Notes under the pieces: model-generated
What the model was told of the DNA's origin: nothing
Database searches by the model: none
The model's input: the letters and a program-made list of their open reading frames with translations, nothing else
Shown: in pieces, positions 7,999 to 16,945 of the stretch
Numbering within the stretch: the first letter of the stretch is position 1
How the letters are laid out: each line of letters opens with the position of its first letter
Assembly: GCF_014643375.1 (NCBI RefSeq)
Contig: NZ_BMJJ01000001.1
Location: 124,001-188,000 of the forward strand
Direction: 5' to 3'
DNA: 64,000 bases
Source of the DNA: Aureimonas glaciei
GTDB taxonomy: Bacteria; Pseudomonadota; Alphaproteobacteria; Rhizobiales; Rhizobiaceae
Translations under genes and position numbers: made by a program

Positions 7999-9066
7999 AT
8001 GCATGAACTATTTGGTTCGGTGCTCGACCATGTCTCCGACATCATCTTCGCAAGGGGATCGGACGGCAGGATCCTTTATGGCAACCAGGCATTTCTGCAG
8101 TTGTTCGCGCCGACGCGGCAGGAAGGGATCATCGGCGGGGAACAACGGGATGATCTGATCTCGGCGGATCTGGCCTTTTTTCTGGCCGACGACGTCGCGC
8201 CCGCCAGCGAGGCCGACCTCGTTCAGGGCATCACCGACTGGGCCGGCCGGCTGCGCACCGTGCGCGTGCGCCGGCGCACCCTCGAGATGCGGCCGGGCGA
8301 GCGGCTGATCCTGACGATCGCCACCGACATGAGCGAACTTTTCGCCTGCGAACAGGCGCTCGTCGGCGTCGCCGGTCGCCTGCGCGAATGGGCTTCCGTC
8401 GCCTCGCACGATCTGCGCTCGCCGATCGGGTCCTACGTCACTGCCATCTCCATGATCCAGAACGATCCCGAAAGTGCCCTGAGTGCGCAGTCGCGCCAGT
8501 ATCTCGAACTGATTTCCGACAGCGCGTCGAACGTCGTGCAGCAGCTGAGCGCGATGATCCAGCGCGAGCGGGGCAACAGGCAGAAGGACGAGATCGCGCC
8601 GGACTGCGACATGAACCTGGTTCTGGCGGAGGTGAGGGCCTGTCTCGCGCCGCTTCTGGCGCAGGGCGGGGTGATTCTCGACGTGGCCCGCCTGCCGACC
8701 GTGTCGGGCGACCGGGCGGCGCTGCGGCGCCTCTTCCTCAACCTCATCGAATACGGCCTGCGCCGCAGGGCGCGCGAGTGCCCGCGCATGGTCCTGCGCT
8801 ACGCGCGCCTGGCCGGCGAGCACCGCTTCACCCTCGAGGACAACGGCCGGGCGATGGCGCCGGAAGCGCGGGACGCGCTGGTGCGACCCCTGCGCGACGG
8901 CGAGCCGATCGGCGCGGGGATCGGCCTGGCCGAATGCCAGCGGGCCGTCGCCCGCCACGGCGGCAGCATCGCCGTCGATCCGCTGTCGGCGGGCGGGTGC
9001 CGGATCGAGATCCGGATGCCCGTCCTCGCCGCGGCTCGCGAGCCCAGCGTCAGCCAGGTGGCCTGA
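7999..9066 (+). CDS. PAS-domain sensor histidine kinase, cytoplasmic
   Basis: A 355-residue kinase with no transmembrane segment. Residues about 5-110 form a PAS-like sensor (FGSVLDHVSDIIFARGSDG, YGNQAFLQLF). The HisKA dimerisation helix carries the H-box ASHDLRSPIGS with phospho-acceptor His137. The ATP-binding domain has an N-box LFLNLIEYGLRRRARE, where the usual Asn-Ala is replaced by Glu-Tyr, then a G1 box LEDNGRAMAPEA and a G2 box GAGIGLAECQRAVARHGGSI. No receiver domain and no adjacent response regulator are present, so its partner is elsewhere. The ligand is unknown. The start is set by AGAGGA nine bases upstream of 7999. Confidence 0.85.
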   Translation: MHELFGSVLDHVSDIIFARGSDGRILYGNQAFLQLFAPTRQEGIIGGEQRDDLISADLAFFLADDVAPASEADLVQGITDWAGRLRTVRVRRRTLEMRPGERLILTIATDMSELFACEQALVGVAGRLREWASVASHDLRSPIGSYVTAISMIQNDPESALSAQSRQYLELISDSASNVVQQLSAMIQRERGNRQKDEIAPDCDMNLVLAEVRACLAPLLAQGGVILDVARLPTVSGDRAALRRLFLNLIEYGLRRRARECPRMVLRYARLAGEHRFTLEDNGRAMAPEARDALVRPLRDGEPIGAGIGLAECQRAVARHGGSIAVDPLSAGGCRIEIRMPVLAAAREPSVSQVA

Positions 9067-9182
9067 CGCCGCTCATCCCCCCGACGGGGAAAATGTCGGT
9101 GTCCACCGTGGCGAGGCAGTCCGCCGACGCTGGCGGACAGCGCACCGCGGCGGAGGGACTGGCTGGCCGCGGACCGGCGCGA

Positions 9183-9566
9183 TCAGGACGACAGCTGCAT
9201 CGACAGGACGAGCACGAAGCCGAAATGGGTGAGCTGGTGCGCCATCTGGTCGGCCCCCAGCGCCCACCAGAAGCGCGGCTCGCTCATCGCCATGCCCGTC
9301 GTCGCCAGCGCCTTCACCCGGTCGATGCCGGCATGCAGGGCGAAATCGACGAGCGCCAGCCAGGCCAGCGCCGGCGCCGCCGCCAGCACGATGACGAGCG
9401 TCCCCGCCGCATGCGTGCCGGCATGCGCCACGAGCGGCCGCACCCAGCCATCGTGCCGGCACTTGCCCTTCGCCATCCAGGTCGTCTGCAACAGGAAATC
9501 GCAGACGAGCTGCTTTCCGGCAAACGCGACGTAGAGAACGACGAGGGTAGGCAGGGGGATCAGCAC
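9183..9566 (-). CDS. DUF3307 membrane protein
   Basis: A 127-residue protein with three or four hydrophobic segments. It fits the DUF3307 pattern: KQLVCDFLLQTTWMAKGK near the N-terminus, VAHAGTHAAGT, then LVDFALHAGIDRVKAL and WWALGADQMAHQLTHFGFV. The GTG at 9564-9566 is chosen because GGAG lies 8 nt upstream and the product has the usual length; the frame stays open further upstream, into the leader of the neighbouring EamA gene. Function of the family is unknown. It is convergent with the histidine kinase and divergent from the EamA exporter, about 120 nt from each. Confidence 0.8.
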   Translation of the reverse strand: MLIPLPTLVVLYVAFAGKQLVCDFLLQTTWMAKGKCRHDGWVRPLVAHAGTHAAGTLVIVLAAAPALAWLALVDFALHAGIDRVKALATTGMAMSEPRFWWALGADQMAHQLTHFGFVLVLSMQLSS

Positions 9567-9687
9567 CAGTCCGGCTCCGGCCGCGTGACTGCGACGGAAG
9601 AAACAGTCGCGCCAAAACACTAAAGTTGCATTGAGCAGCCGCCCGTCGCATGGATCGGGGCCCGATTCCGGCCGACCGAAGGACGCC

Positions 9688-10623
9688 ATGTCGATTCCAG
9701 GACCCGTCGCTTCCCCGGCTGCCCGTCCGCCGAAAGGGATGCTTTTGTCGCCCCAGAGCCTCGGCGCGGCGATCATGCTCGGCGCCATGCTGATGTTCTC
9801 CCTGAACGACACCATGGGCAAGTGGCTGGTCGCCACCTATCCGGTCGGCGAGCTGCTGCTGCTGCGCAGCGCGGCGGGCCTCCTCTTCCTCCTGCCTTTC
9901 CTGATGCGGCTGGAGCGCGGCGCGCTCGTCAACGTCGCCCGGCCGCGGACGCAGGCGCTCCGGGTCTTCTGCTCCACCGCCGAGGTGATCTGCTTCTACG
10001 TCGCGGTGACCACGCTGCCGCTCGCCGACGTCATGACCTACTGGCTGGCCGCGCCGATCTACGTCGCGGCGCTGTCGCCCTTGATGCTGGGCGAGCGCGT
10101 CGGCTGGCGGCGCTGGACGGCGATCGGCGTCGGCTTCATTGGCGTGGTCGTCGCGCTCGACCCTTCGGCGGCGACGCTGACCTGGCCGGCGCTGATCTCG
10201 GTCGTCGGCAGCTTCCTCTTCGCCCTGACCATGGTCTACGGGCGGCAGCTGCGCGGCACGCCCGACACCGTCCTCGTCTTCTGGCACATCGCCGGCGCCG
10301 CGGTCGCCGGGCTCGTGACCGTGCCCTTCGCCTGGGTGACGCCGGACCTGCCGGATTTTTTGATGCTGAGCCTTCTCGGCGTCGTCGCCATGCTCGCCCA
10401 TATCGGCGTCAACCGGGCGCTGAAGCTCGCCGATGCGGCGACCGTCGCGCCGCTGCAATACACGCTCTTGTTCTGGGCGATCGTCTTCGGCTTTTTGTTC
10501 TTCGACGAGGTGCCGCGCCTGACGACGATGATCGGCGCGGCGATCATCGTCGCCTCCGGCCTGTTCATCGTATGGCGGGAGCGCCAGCGTGGCCAGGAGC
10601 CGGTGCCGCTCGATCCCTCCTGA
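9688..10623 (+). CDS. EamA (DMT superfamily) exporter
   Basis: A 311-residue protein with ten predicted helices in two five-helix EamA repeats. The first begins SLGAAIMLGAMLMFSLNDTM and includes ADVMTYWLAAPIYVAALS; the second begins PALISVVGSFLFALTMVYGR and includes LKLADAATVAPLQYTLLFWAIVFG, the canonical proline-containing last-helix block. The ATG at 9688 is chosen because AAGGA lies just upstream; a TTG 19 codons earlier has no ribosome-binding site. DMT exporters move metabolites or amino acids out of the cell; the substrate is unknown. Confidence 0.9.
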   Translation: MSIPGPVASPAARPPKGMLLSPQSLGAAIMLGAMLMFSLNDTMGKWLVATYPVGELLLLRSAAGLLFLLPFLMRLERGALVNVARPRTQALRVFCSTAEVICFYVAVTTLPLADVMTYWLAAPIYVAALSPLMLGERVGWRRWTAIGVGFIGVVVALDPSAATLTWPALISVVGSFLFALTMVYGRQLRGTPDTVLVFWHIAGAAVAGLVTVPFAWVTPDLPDFLMLSLLGVVAMLAHIGVNRALKLADAATVAPLQYTLLFWAIVFGFLFFDEVPRLTTMIGAAIIVASGLFIVWRERQRGQEPVPLDPS

Positions 10624-10792
10624 GGCGGCCCCGGCGCCAAGCCGGCGATCCTCCCGCGGCGGGCTTGACGGCCTCCGGCCGCCGGCGCCAACAATGGGGC
10701 GGGCTCACGGAGGCGAGGCCATGACGCGGCTATGGCGGGCGCCCGGACGGCGCAGATCCCGATCCGGCCGACAGCGCGGGCGCCGGGAACAG

Positions 10793-10821
10793 TTGACCCG
10801 GGCCAGAAAATATTAAATATT
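10793..10821 (+). promoter_or_regulatory. Candidate sigma-70-type promoter for the sugar ABC operon
   Basis: TTGACC at 10793-10798, a 17-nt spacer and AATATT at 10816-10821 (four of six -10 matches). It lies in an A+T-rich patch that stands out in the 330-nt gap (10624-10953) between the EamA gene and the binding-protein gene. The leader would be about 125 nt. The rest of the gap holds nothing recognisable. Confidence 0.4.
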
Positions 10822-10953
10822 CTTTGCGACGCCGGCGCCCCCGGGGGAAAACCATGTTTTCCCGATGGGGTGCGGGGCGGCGTGAGCGGAGGGCGACGGC
10901 GGGGAGGGCCTGGCTGCGCCCCGACGCACCGAACATCCTGGGAGGGATACCAC

Positions 10954-11970
10954 ATGACCATCCGACTGACGTCGTCGCTGCTGGCGGCTGTTGCCCTGAC
11001 CGTCCTCGCCGGCGCTGCCGCCGCGCAGGAAGCCTCCGACAAGACCTTCGCTCTGTCCAACAACTATGCCGGCAATTCCTGGCGGCAGGCGATGATCAAG
11101 AGCTGGGAGACCGGCACCAAGGCGGCCGTCGAGGCCGGCGCCGCCAAGGCCGCCGACGCCTTCACCACCGGCGAGAACTCGCCGACCGAGCAGGCCGCGC
11201 AGCTTCAGAACCTGATCCTGCAGGGCTATAATGCCATCGTCCTCAACGCCGCCTCGCCGAGCGCCCTCAACGGCGCCGTCAAGGAAGCCTGCGACGCCGG
11301 CATCACCGTGGTCTCCTTCGACGGCGTCGTCACCGAGCCCTGCGCCTGGCGCGTCGCGGTCGACTTCAAGAAGATGGGCGTCGACCAGATCGACTATCTC
11401 GCCACCCGCTATCCCGACGGCGGCAATCTCCTCGAGATCCGGGGCCTCGCCGGCACCTCGGTCGACGACGAGATCCATGCCGGCCTTCTCGAGGGCATCA
11501 AGAAGCATCCGAACTTCAAGATCGTGCGCGAGGTCCAGGGCGACTGGACGCAGACCGTGGCGCAGAAGTCGGTGGCGAGCGTCCTGCCGAGCCTGCCCGA
11601 GATCGTCGGCGTGGTGACTCAAGGCGGCGACGGCTACGGCGCGGCGCAGGCCTTCGAGGCCGCCGGCAAACCGGTCCCGACGATCATCATGGGCAACCGC
11701 CAGGACGAGCTCGCCTGGTGGAAGGAGCAGAAGGACAAGAACGGCTACGAGACCTTCTCGCAGTCGATCGCGCCTGGCGTCTCGACGCTCGCCTTCTGGG
11801 TCGCCAAGGAGATCCTCGACGGCACCGAGGTGCCGAAGGACCTCAGCGTCCCGACGCTCCGGATCGACCAGGACGGGCTGGAGAAGGGCCTGGAAATGAC
11901 GCCGGAGGGCGGCGTCACCAATGTCGAGTACACCGAGGAGCAGGCGAAGGCGGTCATCGCCGGAAAGTAG
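10954..11970 (+). CDS. Periplasmic sugar-type ABC transporter substrate-binding protein (RbsB/COG1879 family)
   Basis: A 338-residue secreted protein: signal peptide (residues 1-24, ending GAAAA before QEASDK), then a type I periplasmic-binding fold. Landmarks are NNYAGNSWRQAMIKSWE, the family block EQAAQLQNLILQGYNAIVLN, AGITVVSFDGVV and VVTQGGDGYGAAQAFEAAG. GGGAGG sits 8 nt before the ATG at 10954, and a candidate promoter lies about 140 nt upstream. It heads a cluster of double ATPase, two permeases, SMP-30-like enzyme and UxaA-family dehydratase, so the ligand is probably a sugar acid or lactone. That is an inference from context. A 280-nt gap with palindromic repeats follows, which could favour high expression of this gene over the membrane components. 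Confidence 0.9.
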   Translation: MTIRLTSSLLAAVALTVLAGAAAAQEASDKTFALSNNYAGNSWRQAMIKSWETGTKAAVEAGAAKAADAFTTGENSPTEQAAQLQNLILQGYNAIVLNAASPSALNGAVKEACDAGITVVSFDGVVTEPCAWRVAVDFKKMGVDQIDYLATRYPDGGNLLEIRGLAGTSVDDEIHAGLLEGIKKHPNFKIVREVQGDWTQTVAQKSVASVLPSLPEIVGVVTQGGDGYGAAQAFEAAGKPVPTIIMGNRQDELAWWKEQKDKNGYETFSQSIAPGVSTLAFWVAKEILDGTEVPKDLSVPTLRIDQDGLEKGLEMTPEGGVTNVEYTEEQAKAVIAGK

Positions 11971-12009
11971 AGCGCAAGCCCTTCCAGCCTCCTCGCCCGC
12001 CACTTCCCA

Positions 12010-12046
12010 CCACCCTCATCCTGAGCCTGTCGAAGGACGGGGGTGG
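12010..12046. repeat. Palindromic intergenic element, family C
   Basis: Imperfect palindrome CCACCCTCATCCT-GAGCCTGTCGA-AGGACGGGGGTGG between the binding-protein and ATPase genes. The core CTCATCCTGAGCCTGTCGAAGG is a repeat familiar from many alphaproteobacterial genomes. One copy was seen in this window. Confidence 0.75.
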
Positions 12047-12072
12047 TCGGCACCACGGTGAAGCGCGTTCTT

Positions 12073-12216
12073 CGCCCCTCCGGGGAGAAGTGGCCGGCAG
12101 GCCGATGAGGGGAGCGCCGACGGCGTCAGGAAGCCGCCGGCTCGTCCGGCTTTCGGCGACGACGGCTTCGCCGCCCCTCATCCCGCTGCCGCGACCTTCT
12201 CCCCGCTGGGGAGAAG
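12073..12216. repeat. Palindromic intergenic element, family B, inverted pair
   Basis: The left arm (12073-12111) contains CTCCGGGGAGAAG and ends GATGAGGGG. The right arm (12171-12216) contains CCCCTCATC and ends with the hairpin CTTCTCCCCGCTGGGGAGAAG. The two are inverted copies about 60 nt apart. It occupies most of the gap between the binding-protein and ATPase genes. Confidence 0.75.
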
Positions 12217-12250
12217 AATGCAGCTGACGCCCATCGGAATTTCCAGGCCC

Positions 12251-13741
12251 ATGACCGCATCCCCCGCCCGCTCCCCCACCCCCCTCGTCGCCCTCTCCGG
12301 CGTGACGAAATCATTTGGCGCGGTGAGGGCGCTGGGCGGGGTGGATCTGGCGATCGGCCCGGGCGAATGCCTCGGCCTCGTCGGCCATAACGGCGCCGGC
12401 AAGTCGACGCTGATGCAGATCCTCGCCGGCACGCTCCATCACGACGAGGGCACGCTCGTCGCCGGCGGCGCGCCGACGGGCGCCTTTTCGGTCGGTGCCG
12501 CGCACGACGCCGGCATCCGCTGCGTCTTCCAGGAACTCTCGCTCTGTCCGAATCTGTCGGTCGCCGAGAACACGCGGCTGCGCCATCCCGGCCTGAAGGG
12601 GTTCGGCTGGCGCCAGCCGGCCGGCGCGCTGATCGAGGCGACGCTGTCGGAAATCTTTCCCGGCCACACCATCCGCCCCGACGACCTCGTCGCCGATCTC
12701 GAGCTCGGCGAACGCCAGATGGTCGAGATCGCGATGAATTTTACCGCCACCGGCGACCGGCCGCGCCTGGTGATTTTGGACGAGCCGACCTCCTCGCTCG
12801 ACCATTCCGTCGCCGCCCAGCTTCTCGCCCACGTCCGCCGCTTCGTGGCGGCCGGCGGCAGCGTCATCCTTATCTCGCACATTCTCGGCGACATTCTCGG
12901 CACGTCCGACCGCATCGTCGTGATGCGCGACGGCCGCGTCGTCGCCGAGCGGCCGGCGGCCCAATTCGACCGGGCAGCGCTGGTGGCGGCCATGGGACAC
13001 GTCGCCGAAACCGCGCCGGAAACGGCTGCGGCCGCGGTGGCCGAGGCGCGGCCGGCCGACCGGCCGATCGTCGAGGCGCGGCCGCCGCGCCAGCGCGGCG
13101 CGCGCTCGCTCACGCTCTATCCCGGCCAGATCGTCGGCCTTGCGGGCCTGGCCGGCCACGGCCAGACGGCGCTGCTGCGGCTGATCCAGAACGCCGCCGG
13201 CAGCACCTCGCGCTTTGCCAAGGTCGAGGGCAGCGTCGCCTTCGTCGCCGGCGACCGCCAGGCCGACGGCGTCTTCCCGCTCTGGTCGATCGGCCAGAAC
13301 GTCACCATCCGTTCCCTCGCCGCTTTGTCGCGCTTCGGCCTGATCGACGGGCGCCGCGAGCGCGCCGTCGAAGAGGCCGCGCGCGAAACCTTCCAGATCC
13401 GGACGCCCGACATGGACGACAACATCCTGACGCTGTCGGGCGGCAACCAGCAGAAGGCGCTATTCGCCCGGGCGCTCGCCTCGGACGCCGCGATCATCGC
13501 CATGGACGACCCGATGCGCGGCGTCGACGTCGGCACCAAGCGCGAGGTCTATGCCCGCATCGCCGAGGAGGCTGAGAAGGGCCGCGCCTTCCTCTGGTAC
13601 ACCACCGAGTTCGACGAGCTTTTGAACTGCAGCCATGTCTACGTCTTCCGTTCCGGCGAGATCGTCGCTGACCTCCCGCGCGGCGAGCTGACGGAGGAGA
13701 AGGTGCTGCAGTCCTCGTTCGAGGAGACGGCGGATGCGTGA
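12251..13741 (+). CDS. Double-domain sugar ABC transporter ATPase (RbsA/MglA type)
   Basis: A 496-residue protein with two fused ABC domains. Domain 1 has Walker [10 protein letters not shown] (about residues 45-53) and Walker [13 protein letters not shown], but its signature is degenerate ([14 protein letters not shown]). Domain 2 has the degenerate P-loop usual in this family ([13 protein letters not shown]), an intact signature [15 protein letters not shown] and Walker [17 protein letters not shown]. Only the composite site made of domain 1 Walker A and domain 2 signature looks fully catalytic. The ATG at 12251 is taken as start; an in-frame ATG at 12218 lies at the very edge of a palindromic repeat. 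It energises uptake through the two permeases encoded next. Confidence 0.9.
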   Translation: MTASPARSPTPLVALSGVTKSFGAVRALGGVDLAIGPGECLGLVGHNGAGKSTLMQILAGTLHHDEGTLVAGGAPTGAFSVGAAHDAGIRCVFQELSLCPNLSVAENTRLRHPGLKGFGWRQPAGALIEATLSEIFPGHTIRPDDLVADLELGERQMVEIAMNFTATGDRPRLVILDEPTSSLDHSVAAQLLAHVRRFVAAGGSVILISHILGDILGTSDRIVVMRDGRVVAERPAAQFDRAALVAAMGHVAETAPETAAAAVAEARPADRPIVEARPPRQRGARSLTLYPGQIVGLAGLAGHGQTALLRLIQNAAGSTSRFAKVEGSVAFVAGDRQADGVFPLWSIGQNVTIRSLAALSRFGLIDGRRERAVEEAARETFQIRTPDMDDNILTLSGGNQQKALFARALASDAAIIAMDDPMRGVDVGTKREVYARIAEEAEKGRAFLWYTTEFDELLNCSHVYVFRSGEIVADLPRGELTEEKVLQSSFEETADA

Positions 13742-13771
13742 GGTGATCGTCCGGCCGGAGCGGCGCACGTA

Positions 13772-13895
13772 CCCCCCTCTGTCCTGCCGGACATCTCCCC
13801 CTCAAGGGGGGAGATCGGCCCAACCGGAAAGGCTGCCATCCCTGACGCGCCTGATCTCCCCCCTTGAGGGGGAGATGCCGGCAGGCAGAGGGGGG
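13772..13895. repeat. Palindromic intergenic element, family A, copy 2
   Basis: Same architecture as 1818-1931: outer arms CCCCCCTCTG and CAGAGGGGGG, each enclosing a CTCCCCCTTGAGGGGGAG-type palindrome. It lies between the ATPase gene and the first permease gene of the sugar operon, in the same orientation relation as the copy in the tct operon. Confidence 0.85.
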
Positions 13896-13993
13896 TGCTT
13901 CACGCGACCGCTGGAGCGAGGCTTCGCCCCTGCGTGCTTCACGCACCCGCCCGCAAGCGCCCTCCCGCCAGCCGAAATGCCCAGGACCCCCGC

Positions 13994-14932
13994 ATGACCC
14001 GCTTCTCCTCCCGCGTGCTGCGCTCGGCCGTGCCGGCGCTGTCCTTCGGGGTGATCCTCGCGGCGATCTTCGTCATTCAGCCCAGGGCGATGAGCTATGT
14101 CGGCATGAACCTGATGCTGAACCTCGCGCTGCCGATCGCCTTTGCCACCATCGCCCAGCTCTTCGTCCTCACCATCGGCGATCTGGATCTCTCGATCGGC
14201 GGCTTCGTGTCGCTGGTCGCCTGCATTGCCGCGACCTGGCTGAACGACACGCCGCTGCTCGGTGTCGCCGCGCTGCTCGCCTGCATCGGCGTCTATGCGC
14301 TGCTCGGCGCGCTGATCCACTGGCGGAACCTGCCCTCGATCGTCGTGACGCTCGGCATGTCCTTCGTCTGGCTGGGCTGCGCCGTCCTGATCCTGCCGAG
14401 CCCCGGCGGCAGCGCCCCGACCTGGCTGACGGCGATCGTGAAATTCAAGACGCCCTATGTGCCGCTGTCGATCCTCGGCGCCGCCGTGCTGGCCTTCGTC
14501 GTCCATGTCGCGCTGATGCGCTCGGCGGCGGGCGTCGTCCTGCGCGGCGCCGGCGGCAATGCCCAGGCGGTCGCCCGGGCCGGCTGGTCGCTCCTGCGCG
14601 TGAAGGTCACCATGTATGCGCTGGCAGGCTGTTTCGGCGTCCTCTCCGGCCTCGTCCTCGTCGGCACCACGACCTCGGCCGACGCCAATATCGCGCTGCG
14701 CTACACGCTGTTCTCGATCGCCGGCGCCATTCTCGGCGGCGCCGAGTTCACCGGCGGGCGCGTGTCGCCGATCGGCGCGGTGCTCGGCGCCCTGACGCTC
14801 GCCCTCGTCGGCTCGCTGCTCTCCTTCATGCGCATCTCGCCGGACTGGCAGATCGGCGCGCAGGGGATCATGCTGATCGCGGTGCTGGCGCTCAGAACCC
14901 TCGTCAACCGGCTGGAGGCGCGGGAAGCATGA
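13994..14932 (+). CDS. Sugar ABC transporter permease 1 (RbsC/BPD_transp_2 family)
   Basis: A 312-residue protein with 8-10 predicted helices. LNLALPIAFATIAQLFVLTIGDLDLSIGGFVSLVA is the family block that normally reads ...GGIDLSVG. Further on are GGNAQAVARAGWSLLRVKVTMYALAGCFGVLSGLV and ISPDWQIGAQGIMLIAVLAL, typical of RbsC. The ATG at 13994 is used; the frame is open upstream through the repeat but has no supported start there. Its TGA overlaps the ATG of permease 2 (ATGA), so the two are translationally coupled and probably form a heterodimer. Confidence 0.9.
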   Translation: MTRFSSRVLRSAVPALSFGVILAAIFVIQPRAMSYVGMNLMLNLALPIAFATIAQLFVLTIGDLDLSIGGFVSLVACIAATWLNDTPLLGVAALLACIGVYALLGALIHWRNLPSIVVTLGMSFVWLGCAVLILPSPGGSAPTWLTAIVKFKTPYVPLSILGAAVLAFVVHVALMRSAAGVVLRGAGGNAQAVARAGWSLLRVKVTMYALAGCFGVLSGLVLVGTTTSADANIALRYTLFSIAGAILGGAEFTGGRVSPIGAVLGALTLALVGSLLSFMRISPDWQIGAQGIMLIAVLALRTLVNRLEAREA

Positions 14933-15909
14933 GCGAGGCCACCCTCACCACGAAGCGCCCGGGCCTGAAGCGCCTCGGCCGCAGCTACCCCTTCCTGTTC
15001 TCCTTCGTCGGCGCCGCGGTGATTTTTGCCGTGACGCTCGTCGTCAACAGCTTCAACGGCGCCGGGCCGATCCTGACGGCGGCGCTGACTTTTGGCGCCT
15101 TCACGGTGGTCGTCGGCCTCGGCCAGATGTTCGTCATCACCACCGGCCCCGGCAATATCGACCTCTCCGTGCCCTCGACCATCGCCTTTGCCGGCGCCGT
15201 GGCGATGAAGCTGATGGAAGGGCAGGACAGCCTGATTTTTCTCGGCCTCGCCGCGGCTCTCGGGGTCGGTCTCGTCATCGGCGCCTTCAACTACCTGCTG
15301 ATCCGGGCGCTGAAAATCCCGCCGATCATCGCGACGCTGTCGTCGAGCTTCATCATCCAGTCGCTCGCCATCGCCTATGGCCGCGGCCTGATGATCAAGC
15401 CGCCGCCGCTCTTGGCCGAGATCGCCACCGGCCGCGTCGCCGGCCTGCCGATCGTCGCGCTGGTAGCACTCGCCCTCAGCCTGGTGATGGCCGTCGTCCT
15501 GCACCGCACGGTCTACGGCCGCTCCGTCGCCGCCATCGGCCAGAACATCCGCGCGGCCGGCCTTGCCGGGGTGAAGGTCGACCGCGTGCGGTTCGCCACC
15601 TACGTCCTATCGGCCATGCTCGCCGCGCTCTGCGGCACGCTGCTCGCCGGCTTTTCCGGCGGCGCCTCGCTGAACATGGGCGAGGAATATCTGCTCGCCT
15701 CGATCGCCGTCGTCGTCGTCGGCGGCTCCGCCGTGGCCGGCGGGTCGTCGAATGTCTCCGGCATCTGGGGCGCGGCGCTGTTCCTGACGCTGCTCGTCAC
15801 CATGCTGAACACGTTCGGCGTCGGCGCCGGCGTGCGGCAATTGCTGACCGGGCTCATCATCATCGCCGTCATCACCCTTGCCGGCGGGCGCAAGGGCGCG
15901 CGACACTAG
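14929..15909 (+). CDS. Sugar ABC transporter permease 2 (RbsC/BPD_transp_2 family)
   Basis: A 326-residue permease starting at the ATGA overlap with permease 1. Landmarks: FGAFTVVVGLGQMFVITTGPGNIDLSVPS near the N-terminus, LIRALKIPPIIATLSSSFIIQSLA in the middle, and VYGRSVAAIGQNIRAAGLAGVKVDRVRFATYVLSA, the loop that contacts the ATPase in this family. It ends with LTGLIIIAVITLAGGRKGA. With permease 1, the double ATPase and the binding protein it makes a complete CUT2-type importer. It is followed after 58 nt by the SMP-30-like gene. Confidence 0.92.
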   Translation: MSEATLTTKRPGLKRLGRSYPFLFSFVGAAVIFAVTLVVNSFNGAGPILTAALTFGAFTVVVGLGQMFVITTGPGNIDLSVPSTIAFAGAVAMKLMEGQDSLIFLGLAAALGVGLVIGAFNYLLIRALKIPPIIATLSSSFIIQSLAIAYGRGLMIKPPPLLAEIATGRVAGLPIVALVALALSLVMAVVLHRTVYGRSVAAIGQNIRAAGLAGVKVDRVRFATYVLSAMLAALCGTLLAGFSGGASLNMGEEYLLASIAVVVVGGSAVAGGSSNVSGIWGAALFLTLLVTMLNTFGVGAGVRQLLTGLIIIAVITLAGGRKGARH

Positions 15910-15967
15910 CCGCAACCGCCGGGGACACGGCGGAAAAACGATTCACGTGAGACAGAGGGGAGAGACC

Positions 15968-16873
15968 ATGCGCATCAAGGAACCCTACGACATCCGCGAC
16001 GAGCGTTTCGGCGCGATCGTCATGAACAATGTCGACCTGCACCAGCTGACCGACGAGTGCGCCTGGGCGGAAGGCCCGGTCTTCTTCGCCGACGGCAATT
16101 ATCTCCTCTGGAGCGACATCCCGACCAACCGCATCCTGCGCTGGATCCCCGGCGTCGGCACCTCGGTCTTCCGCGCCGATTCCGGCAATTCCAACGGCCA
16201 CACCCGCGATCATCAGGGCCGACTCGTCTCCTGCGAGCACCGCCACCGGCGCGTTTCCCGCACCGAGTATTCCGGCGCGGTGACCGTTCTCGCCGACCGC
16301 TTCGAGGGCAAGCGCCTGAACTCGCCGAACGACGTCGTCGTGCGCCGCGATGGCTCGGTCTGGTTCACCGACCCCTCCTACGGCATCCTGTCGGAATACG
16401 AGGGCGACCAGGCCGAGCCGGAGCAGCCCTGCCGCGGCGTCTACCGCATCGATCCCTCGGGCCGCATCGACCGCGTCGCCGACGATTTCAACCAGCCGAA
16501 CGGCCTCGCCTTCTCGCCCGACGAAAGCGTTCTCTACATCGCCGATTCCGGCGCCAGCCACGACGGCAACCTGCCCCGCCACATCCGCGCCTTCGACGTC
16601 TCTGACGACGGAAAGCTGTCGAACGGCCGGGTGTTCTGCGTGATCGTCGACGCCGGCATCCCCGACGGCATCCGCGTCGACACCACGGGTCGGCTCTGGT
16701 CGAGCGCCAAGGACGGCGTCCACTGTTTTTCGCCGGAGGGCACGCTGCTCGGCAAGATCCTGGTGCCGGAGACGGTCGCCAACCTCACCTTCGGCGGACG
16801 GAAGAAGAACCAGCTCTTCATCGCCGCGACCCGTTCGATCTATTCGATCTACGTGAACGCGGAAGGGGCGTGA
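15968..16873 (+). CDS. SMP-30/gluconolactonase/LRE-family lactonase-like protein
   Basis: A 301-residue six-bladed beta-propeller enzyme. The metal-binding residues of the family can be seen in context: Glu in CAWAEGPVFF, Asn in RLNSPNDVVVRRDGSVWFTDP, and Asp in IPDGIRVDTTGRLWSS; PNGLAFSPDE is the blade-joining block. The ATG at 15968 has GAGGGGAGAGACC upstream. Family members open sugar lactones or act on related esters. Its place directly after a sugar importer and before a UxaA-type dehydratase suggests it hydrolyses the lactone of the imported or oxidised sugar to the acid that the dehydratase then uses. No signal peptide, so it acts in the cytoplasm. Confidence 0.88.
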   Translation: MRIKEPYDIRDERFGAIVMNNVDLHQLTDECAWAEGPVFFADGNYLLWSDIPTNRILRWIPGVGTSVFRADSGNSNGHTRDHQGRLVSCEHRHRRVSRTEYSGAVTVLADRFEGKRLNSPNDVVVRRDGSVWFTDPSYGILSEYEGDQAEPEQPCRGVYRIDPSGRIDRVADDFNQPNGLAFSPDESVLYIADSGASHDGNLPRHIRAFDVSDDGKLSNGRVFCVIVDAGIPDGIRVDTTGRLWSSAKDGVHCFSPEGTLLGKILVPETVANLTFGGRKKNQLFIAATRSIYSIYVNAEGA

Positions 16874-16945
16874 GGGCGGGGTTGAGGGTCGAAGGGAAAG
16901 GGGAGGGACGAGGGGCGCATGACGAGAGGCGCTCACGTCCCCGAA

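Noticed and set aside
12218-12250. Upstream ATG at 12218 as start of the ABC ATPase
   Set aside because: It lies directly at the end of a palindromic repeat and adds residues not expected before the ABC domain; the ATG at 12251 is more likely.
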